From Acidobacteriota bacterium (GTDB taxonomy: Bacteria > Acidobacteriota > Terriglobia > Acidiferrales > UBA7541): a DNA stretch of 33,324 nucleotides. The translations under genes and the position numbers were made by a program. The DNA is taken from positions 1-33,324 of the forward strand of contig QHYH01000148.1 of the NCBI GenBank assembly GCA_003223215.1. The letters run 5' to 3'. Positions 23,967 through 32,275 of this stretch are shown here, piece after piece (position 1 is the first letter of the stretch; every line of letters starts with the position of its first letter). The notes below the pieces were generated by a model. The model had not been told where the DNA came from. It was given only the letters and a program-made list of their open reading frames with translations, and made no database searches.

Positions 23967-23991
23967 GCGCAAAGAAAACGAGGGAGATTGC

Positions 23992-24732
23992 ATGCCTGTC
24001 GAGACGCAAACCACAGATTCTTACCGGGAAGACCTGGTCAACTCGCGTGTCGTTATCAAGACAGAAGAGCTTGTCAAAGTCTATGAAATGGGCGCCGAGC
24101 AAGTGCATGCCTTGCGCGGAGTGAACCTGGAAATTCGCAAAGGCGAGTACGTTGCCATCATGGGGCCTTCCGGTTCGGGCAAGTCCACCCTTATGAATCT
24201 TATTGGTTGCCTCGACTCGCCCACCTCAGGGAAGTATTGGCTGGCGGGTCGGTTGGTCAGCGATCTCGACGACGATGAACTCGCTTACATCCGGAACAAA
24301 GAAATCGGATTCGTGTTTCAGACGTTCAACCTGCTCCCTCGCGCGACCGCTCTTCATAACGTCGAGCTGCCATTGATCTACAACGGTACCCCTGCGGAAG
24401 AGCGCATCGAAAAGTCGAGAAAAGCCCTTGAGCGCGTGGATCTCGCCGACCGCATGCACCACAAACCTAACGAGCTGTCCGGCGGTCAAAGACAGCGCGT
24501 GGCGATTGCGCGCGCACTGGTGAACAATCCATCGATTGTTCTGGCGGACGAGCCCACCGGAAATCTGGATTCCAAGACGGGCGAAGAAATCATGGCTCTT
24601 TTCGAGAATCTCTACCGCCAAGGAAACACCATTATCTTAGTTACGCACGAACACGACATCGCCCAGCACGCTCACCGCAGCATCCACATCCGGGACGGCA
24701 GAATCGCCTCCGACGAGGCCGTTAAGAAATAA
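23992..24732 (+). CDS. MacB/LolD-type ABC transporter ATP-binding protein
   Basis: 246 residues with all ABC ATPase motifs: Walker A GPSGSGKS (about 57-64), Q-loop VFQTFNLLP, signature LSGGQRQR, Walker B IVLADEP, D-loop SKTG and switch His in VTHEHD. The sequence resembles the MacB/LolD/FtsE subfamily, which drives MacB-like permeases. It lies 25 bp after the adaptor. The about 30-residue N-terminal tail is slightly longer than usual; an internal start is possible. No FtsX/MacB permease follows: the next gene is a PLP enzyme. The partner must therefore be encoded elsewhere, which is common for ADOP-rich acidobacteria. Confidence 0.92.
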   Translation: MPVETQTTDSYREDLVNSRVVIKTEELVKVYEMGAEQVHALRGVNLEIRKGEYVAIMGPSGSGKSTLMNLIGCLDSPTSGKYWLAGRLVSDLDDDELAYIRNKEIGFVFQTFNLLPRATALHNVELPLIYNGTPAEERIEKSRKALERVDLADRMHHKPNELSGGQRQRVAIARALVNNPSIVLADEPTGNLDSKTGEEIMALFENLYRQGNTIILVTHEHDIAQHAHRSIHIRDGRIASDEAVKK

Positions 24733-24840
24733 CCGGACAATTCGGCTCTTTCCCTCCAACTGATAGCTGTTAAGTTTTCTTGACGGGTGAAACTCCGTCA
24801 ACAGTCCGCGTGTGTGCGGCTTAAAAAAGGATGGGGACCA

Positions 24841-26223
24841 ATGACTCTCTTGTCGGACGAGAGTACGAAATCACAATCCTACGAGTTGCTTTATCTCGCG
24901 GTGGAGAAAGCGATACGTTACGTCGATAGTGTTAGACAGCGCAGAGTGAGTCCGGCTTCTAGTGCCCTTGCCGCCCTCTCCAGGTTTCACGAACCCTTTC
25001 CGTCCGGATCATGCAACCCCACCGAGGTGCTCAAACAGTTAGATGCCCTGGGCTCTCCCGCAACGGCGGCCACGACGGGAGGTCGCTACTTTGGCTTCGT
25101 GAATGGAGGCATGGTTCCCGCTGCCCTGGCAGCAAGCTGGATGGCAGCCGCATGGAATCAAAACGCCGCTCTGCGCGTCATGTCTCCGGTCGCCGCCGAG
25201 CTTGAAGATGTAGTTCTTCAATGGATCTGCGAAGCCCTTGGATTGCCCGCCGATTGTGAAGGTGGCCTGGTGACCTGCGCCACCATGGCGAACTTCACTG
25301 CGCTGGTTGCTGCTCGGCACGCTCTCCTCGAGCGGGCAGGCTGGAACGTCAATGAGGATGGAATGTTTGGCGCGCCGCCCATCGACGTCGTCGTCGGCGC
25401 CGAAGTCCACGCGTCCATTCGGAAGGCCCTGAGCATGGCCGGCTTTGGAAGAAAGCGCGTAACGGTTGTTGACGCAGACAGCCAGGGAAGAATGCGGTCC
25501 GACCGGTTGCCACCCCTAACCGAGCGCACCATCGTTTGCATTCAGGCAGGCAACGTGAACACTGGCGCATTTGATCCGGCTGAGGAGATTTGCGCAGTGG
25601 CTAAGGAGCAAAGGGCCTGGATCCACGTAGACGGCGCATTCGGCCTGTGGGCGCGCGTGTCGCCGAAGTATGCGCCCCTGGCCCGCGGATTCGAAAATGC
25701 CGATTCTTGGGCCACCGATGCGCACAAATGGCCAAATGCAGGATACGACTGCGGTGTGGTCCTCGTGAGAAATGGCGATGCCCTGCGCGCCTCCCTCGGA
25801 GTGGCAGCGGCTTATCTCGAACCGGGCGCACGGCGGGAGCCGATGTATCACACACCCGAAGCATCGCGGAGAGCCCGCGGGGCGGAGTTGTGGGCGACGT
25901 TGAAATCCTTGGGCCGGGCCGGGCTCTGCGAATTAGTGGAAAGAAGCTGCGCTCACGCCCAACGGTTTGCCATCGGACTGCGAGATGCAGGTTTCGAAGT
26001 GTTGAACGACGTGGTTATCAATCAAGTGCTGGTCTCCTTCGGCTCACCGGAAGTGACTAGGGAGGTGATCCAGCGTGTTCAAGAAGAAGGCACCTGTTGG
26101 TGCGGGGGAACCAACTGGCAGGGAAAGACGGCCATGCGCGTCAGCGTTTCATCCTGGGCTACGACGGCAGCGGACGTGGAAAACAGTCTCGAGGCGATCG
26201 TCCGTATTGCTCGCGACTCCTGA
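24841..26223 (+). CDS. Group II PLP-dependent decarboxylase
   Basis: 460 residues from ATG 24841, preferred over GTG 24787 because AAGGATGGGG stands just before it. Fold-type I PLP enzyme of the aromatic-amino-acid/glutamate/diaminobutyrate decarboxylase family: TCATMANFTALVAAR (cofactor phosphate region), GAEVHASIRKAL with His190 stacking on PLP, IHVDGAFG with Asp264, and WATDAHKWPNAGYDCG carrying the Schiff-base Lys296. The substrate cannot be told from sequence; aromatic amino acids or related compounds are likely. It stands alone, converging on the RDD gene. Nothing appears missing. Confidence 0.88.
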   Translation: MTLLSDESTKSQSYELLYLAVEKAIRYVDSVRQRRVSPASSALAALSRFHEPFPSGSCNPTEVLKQLDALGSPATAATTGGRYFGFVNGGMVPAALAASWMAAAWNQNAALRVMSPVAAELEDVVLQWICEALGLPADCEGGLVTCATMANFTALVAARHALLERAGWNVNEDGMFGAPPIDVVVGAEVHASIRKALSMAGFGRKRVTVVDADSQGRMRSDRLPPLTERTIVCIQAGNVNTGAFDPAEEICAVAKEQRAWIHVDGAFGLWARVSPKYAPLARGFENADSWATDAHKWPNAGYDCGVVLVRNGDALRASLGVAAAYLEPGARREPMYHTPEASRRARGAELWATLKSLGRAGLCELVERSCAHAQRFAIGLRDAGFEVLNDVVINQVLVSFGSPEVTREVIQRVQEEGTCWCGGTNWQGKTAMRVSVSSWATTAADVENSLEAIVRIARDS

Positions 26224-26225
26224 GT

Positions 26226-26243
26226 CCCTGGCATCCTCCAGGG
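26226..26243. terminator. Hairpin between convergent genes
   Basis: CCCTGG (26226-26231) and CCAGGG (26238-26243) form a 6-bp stem around a 6-nt loop in the 27-bp gap between two stop codons. It could end transcription from both sides, but no T-run is present. Confidence 0.35.
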
Positions 26244-26250
26244 CAGAGCT

Positions 26251-27243
26251 TTAGCGGCTGCGGGAAGCGTTGGAAGGCTCCAGATCAGGCAACGTCTGTT
26301 CCATGCTCAAATACGTGCGTGATAACCGGTCATGCCAGGTCAGTTCGTCGGAGTCCCACATGGCCCACAGAAACCCAAGAAAAAATGTACCGGCGGAGAG
26401 CATATATCCCACGCTGCGCAAGAGCATTTGCTTTGCCGCGGGTGGTTCGCCGGAGAAACTGACCACTTGCAAGCCGCGCAACATCATGCCCGGCGTCGTT
26501 CCGCCAAAAATGGTGAAAAGCGCGAAGTACTGCAGATAGACGATCGCAAAAGTCGTCAAGCACAGTGCTGCGTTCAACTTGTTCAGCGTGAAGTGTCCTC
26601 CCAATGAACCAAAGATCCCCAGAAAACCTCCGTAAGCAAACAGCAGGCAGAAGAAGTCAATGAGTGCGGCCAGGCGGCGCTCATCGATGGAGGCGACGGG
26701 ATACAGACCCGGCGGAGAGTCAGATTCTGCGTGAAGGGTCTGCCGTGGAGGCCGCCCTTCCGGATGCGGCCGCGACGAGACGTCAATCTCGACCGGCAAT
26801 TGTTCGGAAGTTTTTGTCTTTGCCGATCGGCCAATCGCGACGGTGAAAGCAAACTCTTCGTTGTGGGGAGCAACTCGCTCTTCTTCGATTGCGATCGAGG
26901 CCTTGGTCGCGCCTTCAGCCGCCGATTCCTCAAAGGAAAACTGCGATTGTAAGTTGCTGGGGGATGGTTTTCCCGCGCGGGTGCGATAAGCCTTCAGCCG
27001 TTCGGCCAATTCCCCGCGCCAGGAGCCATCCTGCCTAGCCCCTTGAAAGGAGACCAACGGGGATGCCCACGTTTCTGACCTTAGGTTTGCAGTTCCCGCG
27101 TTTCGTGGGGGGATTCCGAGGGAAGGGAATTCCGCGGGTTCTTCAATCGCGGAAAACCCTATGGAAAAAGATGAATCACAGAACTGGCAGACGCGCGATC
27201 CTGCCGCTAATACCGCGCCACACTGCGAGCAAGTTTTTGTCAC
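26251..27243 (-). CDS. RDD-family membrane protein with N-terminal zinc ribbon
   Basis: 330 residues. The start codon is GTG at 27243. A zinc ribbon is formed by CSQC (5-8) and CQFC (19-22). A long disordered, charged linker (about 30-185) leads to an RDD domain (about 190-315): ERRLAALIDFFCLLFAYGG, further helices, TIFGGTTPGMMLRGLQVV and a final helix with WAMWDSDELTWHDRLSRTYL. RDD proteins have unclear roles, some in ion transport. It is not obviously part of an operon. The zinc ribbon plus RDD arrangement is seen elsewhere in Acidobacteriota (recalled, not checked). Confidence 0.85.
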   Translation of the reverse strand: MTKTCSQCGAVLAAGSRVCQFCDSSFSIGFSAIEEPAEFPSLGIPPRNAGTANLRSETWASPLVSFQGARQDGSWRGELAERLKAYRTRAGKPSPSNLQSQFSFEESAAEGATKASIAIEEERVAPHNEEFAFTVAIGRSAKTKTSEQLPVEIDVSSRPHPEGRPPRQTLHAESDSPPGLYPVASIDERRLAALIDFFCLLFAYGGFLGIFGSLGGHFTLNKLNAALCLTTFAIVYLQYFALFTIFGGTTPGMMLRGLQVVSFSGEPPAAKQMLLRSVGYMLSAGTFFLGFLWAMWDSDELTWHDRLSRTYLSMEQTLPDLEPSNASRSR

Positions 27244-27385
27244 CGAAAGTTTTGCGCTGCGGACGCATCCGCTCCGGTGAGGAGAGTGCCCCCATAGAAT
27301 ACCACGCTCTTAAAATGTCAGGCAGGAAATTGAGAAATGCCGTCACGAAAGAGGCACTAGCGCGAGGCAGGGAAGCGGACAGGGA

Positions 27386-27787
27386 TCAAGAGTCCATCTG
27401 CTGAGCTAGCATTTCGCGGCTAAAGGAGATACGCCGCTCGAGGGCGATAGCTGCGAAATAGGTACAATGGCCCCGCTCTGAGTCCGTCCAGGACTTCGTA
27501 GAAGGAATCCATCGAGCCACAGTTGAGGCTACAAGATTCAGCAATTGGAAATAAGCGCCAACTGCCTGAATCCCTTTGCGATCCTCGGGCCGCTCGGGGC
27601 AAAGATGCAGGAGCTGCATGACCCGTTTGAAATCGTCTCCCGAGGCAGCACGCTGTATGCCCGTAACCTCCTGCACCTCCGGGGACAGCGGCTGTTTCGC
27701 GGACACCGCGATCAGCGACCGGCAATAGAACACAAAGAATTGCAGGAAGATGACCACCGACACCACAAAAATGAAGGCGGCCATCAT
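27386..27787 (-). CDS. Small membrane-anchored protein, third gene of a coupled trio
   Basis: 133 residues from ATG 27787, which overlaps the stop of the upstream gene by 4 bp (ATGA). A single N-terminal transmembrane helix (AAFIFVVSVVIFLQFFVFYC) is followed by about 105 mostly helical cytoplasmic or periplasmic residues (HLCPERPEDRKGIQAVGAYF, then ALERRISFSREMLAQQMDS). No known domain is recognised. A longer frame reaching 28036 overlaps the upstream gene and is rejected. Its fixed position suggests it works with the polytopic protein. Confidence 0.68.
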   Translation of the reverse strand: MMAAFIFVVSVVIFLQFFVFYCRSLIAVSAKQPLSPEVQEVTGIQRAASGDDFKRVMQLLHLCPERPEDRKGIQAVGAYFQLLNLVASTVARWIPSTKSWTDSERGHCTYFAAIALERRISFSREMLAQQMDS

Positions 27788-28482
27788 CGCGACACCGTCG
27801 CAAGGCGGGCGGGCACCGTACGAGCATCCTCGGGAATGTACCAGAAGGTGTACGCCCAAGCCAGCGGCAGAAAACATCCTATGACTTGTTGAAGGGGAAT
27901 AGAGATTGAACGCATCGATGGATATAGATTGCGCAAGGCATAGTCCGCAGCAAACAGGCTGAAATATACTCCCAATGAAAGTACGACCTGTATGAGCTGG
28001 GTCCGGGTCTCTCGCATTTTCAGAATGGCGCCCCACAAAATGTAAGTGACCACCAGACCCACAAAGTAAAGGTTCTGAGATAGCTCGACCACAAAGCGGG
28101 AGATGAGTCTCGTCGATGCTTCGTGAACCACCCCGTAGGAAAATAGAGCAGTTGCTGCTAGAAGGAATAATGTCGCAAATCGGACATGGCGTTCCGCCTT
28201 CAACTCACTCAAAACTTGAGCATATAAGTTGGCAAGGGCAAAATAGAGGAAGATCGTGAGAAGGGCATCCGAATAATAGTAAACGTAAACATATTGAGAA
28301 GAGGTGTACCCGTAACCGGTCAGCACACGAAAACGGGCGAGCGACACCACTACAGAGGCCCCCATATATATGCTTAAGAGGGCATATCTACGGAACACAC
28401 CCTTCTTCAACGCACACACTATAACTGCGATCTCGAAGAGAGTGCACAGTAGCCAAACAAGAAGTTGTAATGTGCCAGGCAC
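27784..28482 (-). CDS. Polytopic membrane protein, second gene of a coupled trio
   Basis: About 232 residues if GTG 28482 is used (VPGTLQLLVWLLCTLFEIAV); GTG 28500 and ATG 28575 are alternatives, but the last overlaps the small upstream gene. About seven hydrophobic helices are seen, for example SDALLTIFLYFALANLYAQV, LFLLAATALFSYGVVHEAS, LYFVGLVVTYILWGAIL and LSLGVYFSLFAADYALR. No enzyme motif is recognised. The function is unknown. It is coupled to the 133-residue gene by an ATGA overlap and follows the 48-residue peptide gene by about 60 bp. Confidence 0.7.
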   Translation of the reverse strand: MPGTLQLLVWLLCTLFEIAVIVCALKKGVFRRYALLSIYMGASVVVSLARFRVLTGYGYTSSQYVYVYYYSDALLTIFLYFALANLYAQVLSELKAERHVRFATLFLLAATALFSYGVVHEASTRLISRFVVELSQNLYFVGLVVTYILWGAILKMRETRTQLIQVVLSLGVYFSLFAADYALRNLYPSMRSISIPLQQVIGCFLPLAWAYTFWYIPEDARTVPARLATVSR

Positions 28483-28512
28483 GCGTATCCGCCTATCCAC
28501 GCCCTGGCCACT

Positions 28513-28528
28513 CGCCCCTTCACAGGGG
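28513..28528. other. Stem-loop between the peptide and membrane-protein genes
   Basis: GCCCCT and AGGGGC form a perfect 6-bp stem with a 4-nt loop about 13 bp after the small gene's stop. It could attenuate expression of the two downstream genes or protect the short mRNA. It also argues against ATG 28575 as the start of the membrane protein. Confidence 0.35.
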
Positions 28529-28540
28529 CAGGATTTGGGC

Positions 28541-28687
28541 CTACTTCCAGGGCGTCGGTGGTGCCGGTGCGCCACCGTTTGCCATAATCACGGAGCCGTC
28601 ACTGTGCGTGGCGACCACCGTCTTCAAGCTCATTGCCCCAACCAAAACTAGCATCGAAAGGAATAGTACTATCAGTCTGCGCGACAT
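28541..28687 (-). CDS. 48-residue secreted or membrane peptide, first gene of the trio
   Basis: A short gene with GGAGG (28692-28696) 4 bp before ATG 28687. The peptide starts MSRRLIVLFLSMLVLVGAMS, a signal peptide or membrane helix, and ends GGAPAPPTPWK, giving a mature piece of only about 25 residues rich in Gly, Ala and Pro. The strong ribosome site, the signal-like start and the same orientation as the next two genes argue that it is real. No known family is recognised. Confidence 0.65.
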   Translation of the reverse strand: MSRRLIVLFLSMLVLVGAMSLKTVVATHSDGSVIMANGGAPAPPTPWK

Positions 28688-28690
28688 TGT

Positions 28691-29142
28691 GCCTCCGGTA
28701 AGAAACAACCCCGGAGGTATGCTAACTCTTTGCGCACCAATGTCAAGGTGCTCAGACTCTGAGCTTGTATTGTATCGGTCAACCTACCCTGCCCCCCTAC
28801 TTTCGCCAGGCTTTCGCCTGGCGCGGGGCTCGGGCAAGCGGGCTCGATCACGAATAGTATAGTTTTCGCACTTACCAAGAGCAACAGTACGGCAGTACCA
28901 AAAAACTTAGTACTCGCTCCTTACCGCCTAACACCGCGAGTCTACGCCGCTGACTGCGAGTCGGAGTGGCACCTGACATCAAAAACCTATGCCTTTCGCA
29001 TTTCTCGAAAATCTCGAGAGTATTCCAGTGCACTCCGGCTCTGAGTTGGCCCATTGTCGCACAACCGCACAACCGCACAACCGGCCACCGCTTGACACAC
29101 TTCGACGTGAATCCATAGCATTAAGGATTGCTATTAGCATAG
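28691..29142. other. Intergenic with repeats, no gene seen
   Basis: About 450 bp before tRNA-Met. It contains a strong stem-loop at 28804-28823 (CGCCAGG / CCTGGCG, 6-nt loop) and three tandem GCACAACC units at 29059-29082. Small open frames are not protein-like. Confidence 0.5.
29059..29082 (+). repeat. 8-bp tandem repeat, three copies
   Basis: GCACAACC occurs three times in a row (29059-29066, 29067-29074, 29075-29082), 60 bp upstream of tRNA-Met. It is a simple repeat of unknown meaning, probably a slippage product. Confidence 0.7.
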
Positions 29143-29217
29143 GCCGGCGTAGCTCAGTGGCAGAGCGAGGGTCTCATAATCCCTAGGCCGTGGGTTCGAT
29201 TCCCCCCGCCGGCACCA
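29143..29217 (+). tRNA. tRNA-Met(CAT), with encoded CCA
   Basis: Acceptor GCCGGCG (29143-29149) pairs perfectly with CGCCGGC; discriminator A at 29214 and CCA at 29215-29217. The D arm is AGCTCAGTGGCAGAGC, the anticodon loop CTCATAA carries CAT and the T arm holds GGTTCGATTCC. The anticodon stem has a T-T mismatch at its loop-closing pair (AGGGT / TCCCT). The body resembles elongator Met rather than initiator or lysidine-type Ile; that choice is moderately sure. Confidence 0.93.
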
Positions 29218-29289
29218 TTCTTTCGAAGGAGTTACACGCGCCGGTTCCTGCGTGTGCCCGCCGTGTGCCCTTCGCTGAGGTTCAGGAGT

Positions 29290-29490
29290 TTCCCAAGTCA
29301 CAGTAGCCAGGGACAAAGCGTTTTGGTGCACGTGGACATGGGACAAGCAGGAGAGAAACGCGTTGACCAGCGATTGGCTTACGTTGCCGTTTCGCGTGCC
29401 CGCTACGATGCCCCGGTCTACACAAACGACAAATTTCACCTCGCTCAAGGGCTCTCGCGCGATGTGTCGCTCCGCTCTGCGAGGGAAAGC
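29290..29490 (+). pseudogene. C-terminal remnant of a MobF-type conjugative relaxase/helicase
   Basis: The plus frame reads SHSSQGQSVLVHVDMGQAG, then QRLAYVAVSRARYDAPVYTN and LAQGLSRDVSLRSA. This is the end of the RecD-like helicase domain in TrwC/TraI relaxases, where SHSSQGQT-x-VLVNVD and YVAVSRxRYDAxIYT are conserved. Only about 65 residues of a protein usually near 900 remain, a few residues after SQGQ are deleted and no start is present. It begins about 75 bp after tRNA-Met, suggesting a conjugative element once inserted at that tRNA. Confidence 0.72.
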
Positions 29491-29672
29491 GAATCGCCAA
29501 ATCATGGCCATACCACAGCGAGTGCTCCTCCGGGCAAATCCGGGCCAAGAGCACGCGCAAGCTGTACGTCACAACATTAGCCGATGAACCATCCTTACAA
29601 CATGCGGCACAGGGATCGCAAATATCAAAATACGGATTCTGCATCGAATCGGAAGCGGCCAGCGACTTCGCT

Positions 29673-29912
29673 TTGGTGATGCCCCGAGTATCGGAAGGCG
29701 AAGAAGTCATCATCGAGCGAGATGGCAAGCCTGTAGCCGTGGTGCGTCCCGCCGATGTGGTATGTGGCCGTCCGATTTCCGAATCCATCGCCCTGGCGGA
29801 AGCCCACGCCAAAGAGCTTCGTTACGAACCCGCGATGGACCCAGACTTCGCTGCTGACCTCGAAGAAATCATCAAGAGCCGCAAGCCTCGCAACATCTCC
29901 ACCTGGGAGTAA
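29673..29912 (+). pseudogene. Antitoxin (Phd/VapB-like), probably missing its normal start
   Basis: The frame encodes MPRVSEGEEVIIERDGKPVAVVRPADVV, then RPISESIALAEAHAKELRYEP and DPDFAADLEEIIKSRKPRNISTWE, a full C-terminal two-thirds of a Phd/VapB-type antitoxin. The expected N-terminal segment is also present upstream in the same frame (IESEAASDFALVM), but no start codon precedes it within 100 bp. Only GTG 29670 or ATG 29673 could start it, giving a 79-residue protein without its first DNA-binding strand and helix. It is followed directly by a broken PIN gene. Confidence 0.6.
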
Positions 29913-30123
29913 TCCTCGACTCCAGCGTGCTCATCGTCGGGGAGCGCCGCAAGGAAAATGTGGGCGAAATCCTTGAGAGCGTGCGCGCCGCACATGAGGA
30001 TGTTGATTGCGCGCCCTCCGTTGTGGCTATCGTCGAACTAGCCCACGGCAGCTACGGGGCCAAAAAGCGACGCCGACCGCGAGTGGCGGCAAGCCTATTG
30101 CGCGCCGGCCATTTCGCCATAAC
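29912..30123 (+). pseudogene. PIN-domain toxin remnant, start lost and frameshifted
   Basis: The frame begins ILDSSVLIVGERRKENVGEI, then SVVAIVELAHGSYGAKK: the first PIN Asp and the Glu of VELAHG are present. There is no start codon: where GTG would be expected over the antitoxin stop, GTA is found. After the A5 run at 30062-30066 the expected continuation DADREWRQAY lies in the next frame and ends at a TAA about 50 bp later. The C-terminal half with the remaining acidic residues is gone. It is a dead toxin. Confidence 0.68.
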
Positions 30124-30570
30124 CGACATCGGCGGTGCGAAAAATCACTAGCCCGGGCGGTGTCGTCATGGAGGATCGCGTGCAAGGCATAATCTCCGCC
30201 GACCTTCCAGGCGCGAGAGTTGTGCCGGGCCTTCGCGGAGGATTTCGTCACGGCGGGCGCCGCGGAAGATGGCGAGAAATTCAAGGAGAGATCAGCTCCG
30301 GCAAGAAGAACCCAGAGTAAGGCCGAGAATTCGCCGTGCTTGGAAACGTCTCTCCGAATGGACCTGTGACGGCCGGCACGGAGAGTAGGCTCTACGCGTT
30401 GCCTATTGGCGCGGAGTTAGCAGATGTCATGTTAGGTGCAAGGCGGAGAAAGTCGACGCGCGTGCCGTACAATGGAGGAACCCGGAGCGGATTTAAGCCA
30501 CGGCAGCCCATTGGCGATGGAATGGAGCGGAGAAGGCCGGAGAAGCGCTCCCGCTCTCCAAAAGAGCCAA
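30124..30570. other. Intergenic, no intact gene seen
   Basis: About 450 bp between the toxin remnant and aspartate kinase. Open frames are short and shift, suggesting further decayed coding sequence. No promoter for the kinase was fixed. Confidence 0.4.
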
Positions 30571-31992
30571 ATGAAAAAGTCGTTACAAGTCATGAAGTTT
30601 GGGGGAACGTCGGTAGGCGACGCGTCCTGCATCACCCGGGCGGCGAAGATCATCGTGAATGCCGCCAAAGAGTTTCGTTGCGTAGCGGTAGTTTCCGCCA
30701 TGAGCGGGGTCACCAACCGCTTGATTGAGGCTGCTAACCATGCGCGGGCAGGAAACGCGAGGGAAGCGGCAGCGATTTTAGAATCGCTTTGTAAACAGCA
30801 CGAAACTGCCCTCAGCAGCTTGGTTCAGCACGAGGAAGAACGCCAGCCGATCCGCCAGAAATTGCAAGAAGTTCTCTCGGAGGGCCGCAGGCTTTGTGAA
30901 GGAACGGCCCTCTTGCGCGAACTGACAGCGCGCACGCTCGACGCGGTTTCGAGCCTCGGAGAACGGCTTTCCGCACCGCTGGTGGCGGCGGCTGTTAAAG
31001 GGGCAGGCGCCGCCAGTGAAGCGATCGAAGCCAGCGAGCTGATTGTGACCGACGCGTTTCATGGCGGGGCCGAGCCGCAGATGGAAGCAACACGGGGAAA
31101 ATCGCAAAAGCGATTGTGTCCGCTGCTCGAGAACGGGATTGTGCCGATCGTGACTGGGTTCATCGGTGCAACCGCCCAAGGACAGCTAACGACATTGGGC
31201 CGAGGCGGTTCTGATTTTTCTGCAACGATTCTTGGTGCCGCGCTTGATGCTGATGAAGTCATTATCTGGACTGACGTGGACGGCGTGCTGACGGCAGACC
31301 CACGGCTGGTGCAAGAGGCGCGCACGATTCCGGAGGTTTCCTACCGCGAGGCGGCAGAGCTCGCGTACTTTGGCGCGAAGGTCCTGCATCCGAAAACACT
31401 GAATCCCGTGGTGCAGGCGGCGATCCCGGTGTGGATCCGTAACAGCTTCGCGCCAGAGCGACGCGGCACAAAGATAACGCCGAAGGGGCGAAGCATCGGT
31501 GGCGGCGTGAAGGCTCTAACCGCCATTCGAGATGTAACGCTAATAAGCGTGGGTGGCCCAGGGATTGTGGGATTGCCGGATGTAGTCGGGCGAACGTTCT
31601 CGACGACGGCCGATCTGCGCGCCAACGTGTTGTTGATCTCCCAATCTTCTTCGCAAAACGACATCTGCTTCATCGTTGCGGCGGCCGACGCTCAGCGCAC
31701 CGTTGAAGCCTTGCGCAAGGAGTTCGCGCAAGATCTGGCACATCACAACGTGGAACATATTACCGTGGATCCGAACATTGCCATTGTGGCCGTGGTGGGA
31801 GAGAACATGCGCGGCATCCCGGGGATTGCCGGCAAAACCTTCAGCGCGCTGGGCCGCGAAGGCGTAAATCTGATTGCCATTGCGCAAGGCTCATCGGAAA
31901 GCAACATCTCCTTTGTCATCGAAGAGCAGGACGTGAAAACCGCCCTGATTACCGCGCATCGCGAATTTGGACTGGATTCTCCACAAAGCTAA
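30571..31992 (+). CDS. lysC: Aspartate kinase (aspartokinase)
   Basis: 473 residues from ATG 30571; the longer frame adds 45 non-conserved residues. The enzyme phosphorylates L-aspartate, the first step towards Lys, Thr, Met and diaminopimelate. The kinase domain shows KFGGTSVGDAS (9-19), SAMSGVTNRLIEAA, a helical insert typical of the ThrA/LysC-III type, GFIGATAQGQLTTLGRGGSDFSAT, DADEVIIWTDVDGVLTADPR and AAELAYFGAKVLHPKT. Two ACT domains follow (about 330-470: DVTLISVGGPGIVGLPDVV, IAIVAVVGENMRGIPGIAG, IAQGSSESNISFVIEE), the usual site of lysine/threonine feedback inhibition. The Shine-Dalgarno sequence is weak (AAAGAG). It appears intact and is the clearest core-metabolism gene here. Confidence 0.95.
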   Translation: MKKSLQVMKFGGTSVGDASCITRAAKIIVNAAKEFRCVAVVSAMSGVTNRLIEAANHARAGNAREAAAILESLCKQHETALSSLVQHEEERQPIRQKLQEVLSEGRRLCEGTALLRELTARTLDAVSSLGERLSAPLVAAAVKGAGAASEAIEASELIVTDAFHGGAEPQMEATRGKSQKRLCPLLENGIVPIVTGFIGATAQGQLTTLGRGGSDFSATILGAALDADEVIIWTDVDGVLTADPRLVQEARTIPEVSYREAAELAYFGAKVLHPKTLNPVVQAAIPVWIRNSFAPERRGTKITPKGRSIGGGVKALTAIRDVTLISVGGPGIVGLPDVVGRTFSTTADLRANVLLISQSSSQNDICFIVAAADAQRTVEALRKEFAQDLAHHNVEHITVDPNIAIVAVVGENMRGIPGIAGKTFSALGREGVNLIAIAQGSSESNISFVIEEQDVKTALITAHREFGLDSPQS

Positions 31993-32225
31993 ACATCCCC
32001 AATATGGACCGCCATGGGCTGGCTAGCTTCAATTATTTGAGGGGTACGCAATTCCAAATCGGGGACTCGGAAGCGAAGAAAATAGTCGGGAAGGCCGTGC
32101 CAAGGATGGAGCCGGGCGGCGGACTTGCGTCCTGAACCGCTTCCGCAAGCCCGGATCAACCACTGGTTGGTCGGCGGTTCGAACGCGCGCGGTGACTTGG
32201 CCATGGAGCCAAGAACATTATTGCT

Positions 32226-32245
32226 CTCACATAAAATAATGCAAT
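32226..32245 (+). repeat. IS630 left terminal inverted repeat
   Basis: 20 bp beginning CTCACATAAAAT, matching the reverse complement of 33303-33322 at 19 of 20 positions. One further outer base (32225/33323) also pairs. Confidence 0.85.
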
Positions 32246-32275
32246 AATAGGATCTCCGCATGACTGGAGGTCCCT

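Noticed and set aside
23133-24014. 293-codon open frame on the minus strand
   Set aside because: Antisense to the MacA-like adaptor gene, whose domains are unmistakable.
29059-29082. CRISPR array
   Set aside because: The three 8-bp units are directly adjacent with no spacers, and no cas genes are present in the window.
29134-29511. Minus-strand frame with GESNPRPRDYETLALPLSY
   Set aside because: This is the reverse translation of tRNA-Met, a well-known false ORF.
30136-30320. Small frames after the PIN remnant as a new gene
   Set aside because: Plausible-looking segments occur in different frames without starts; they look like decayed or chance coding sequence.
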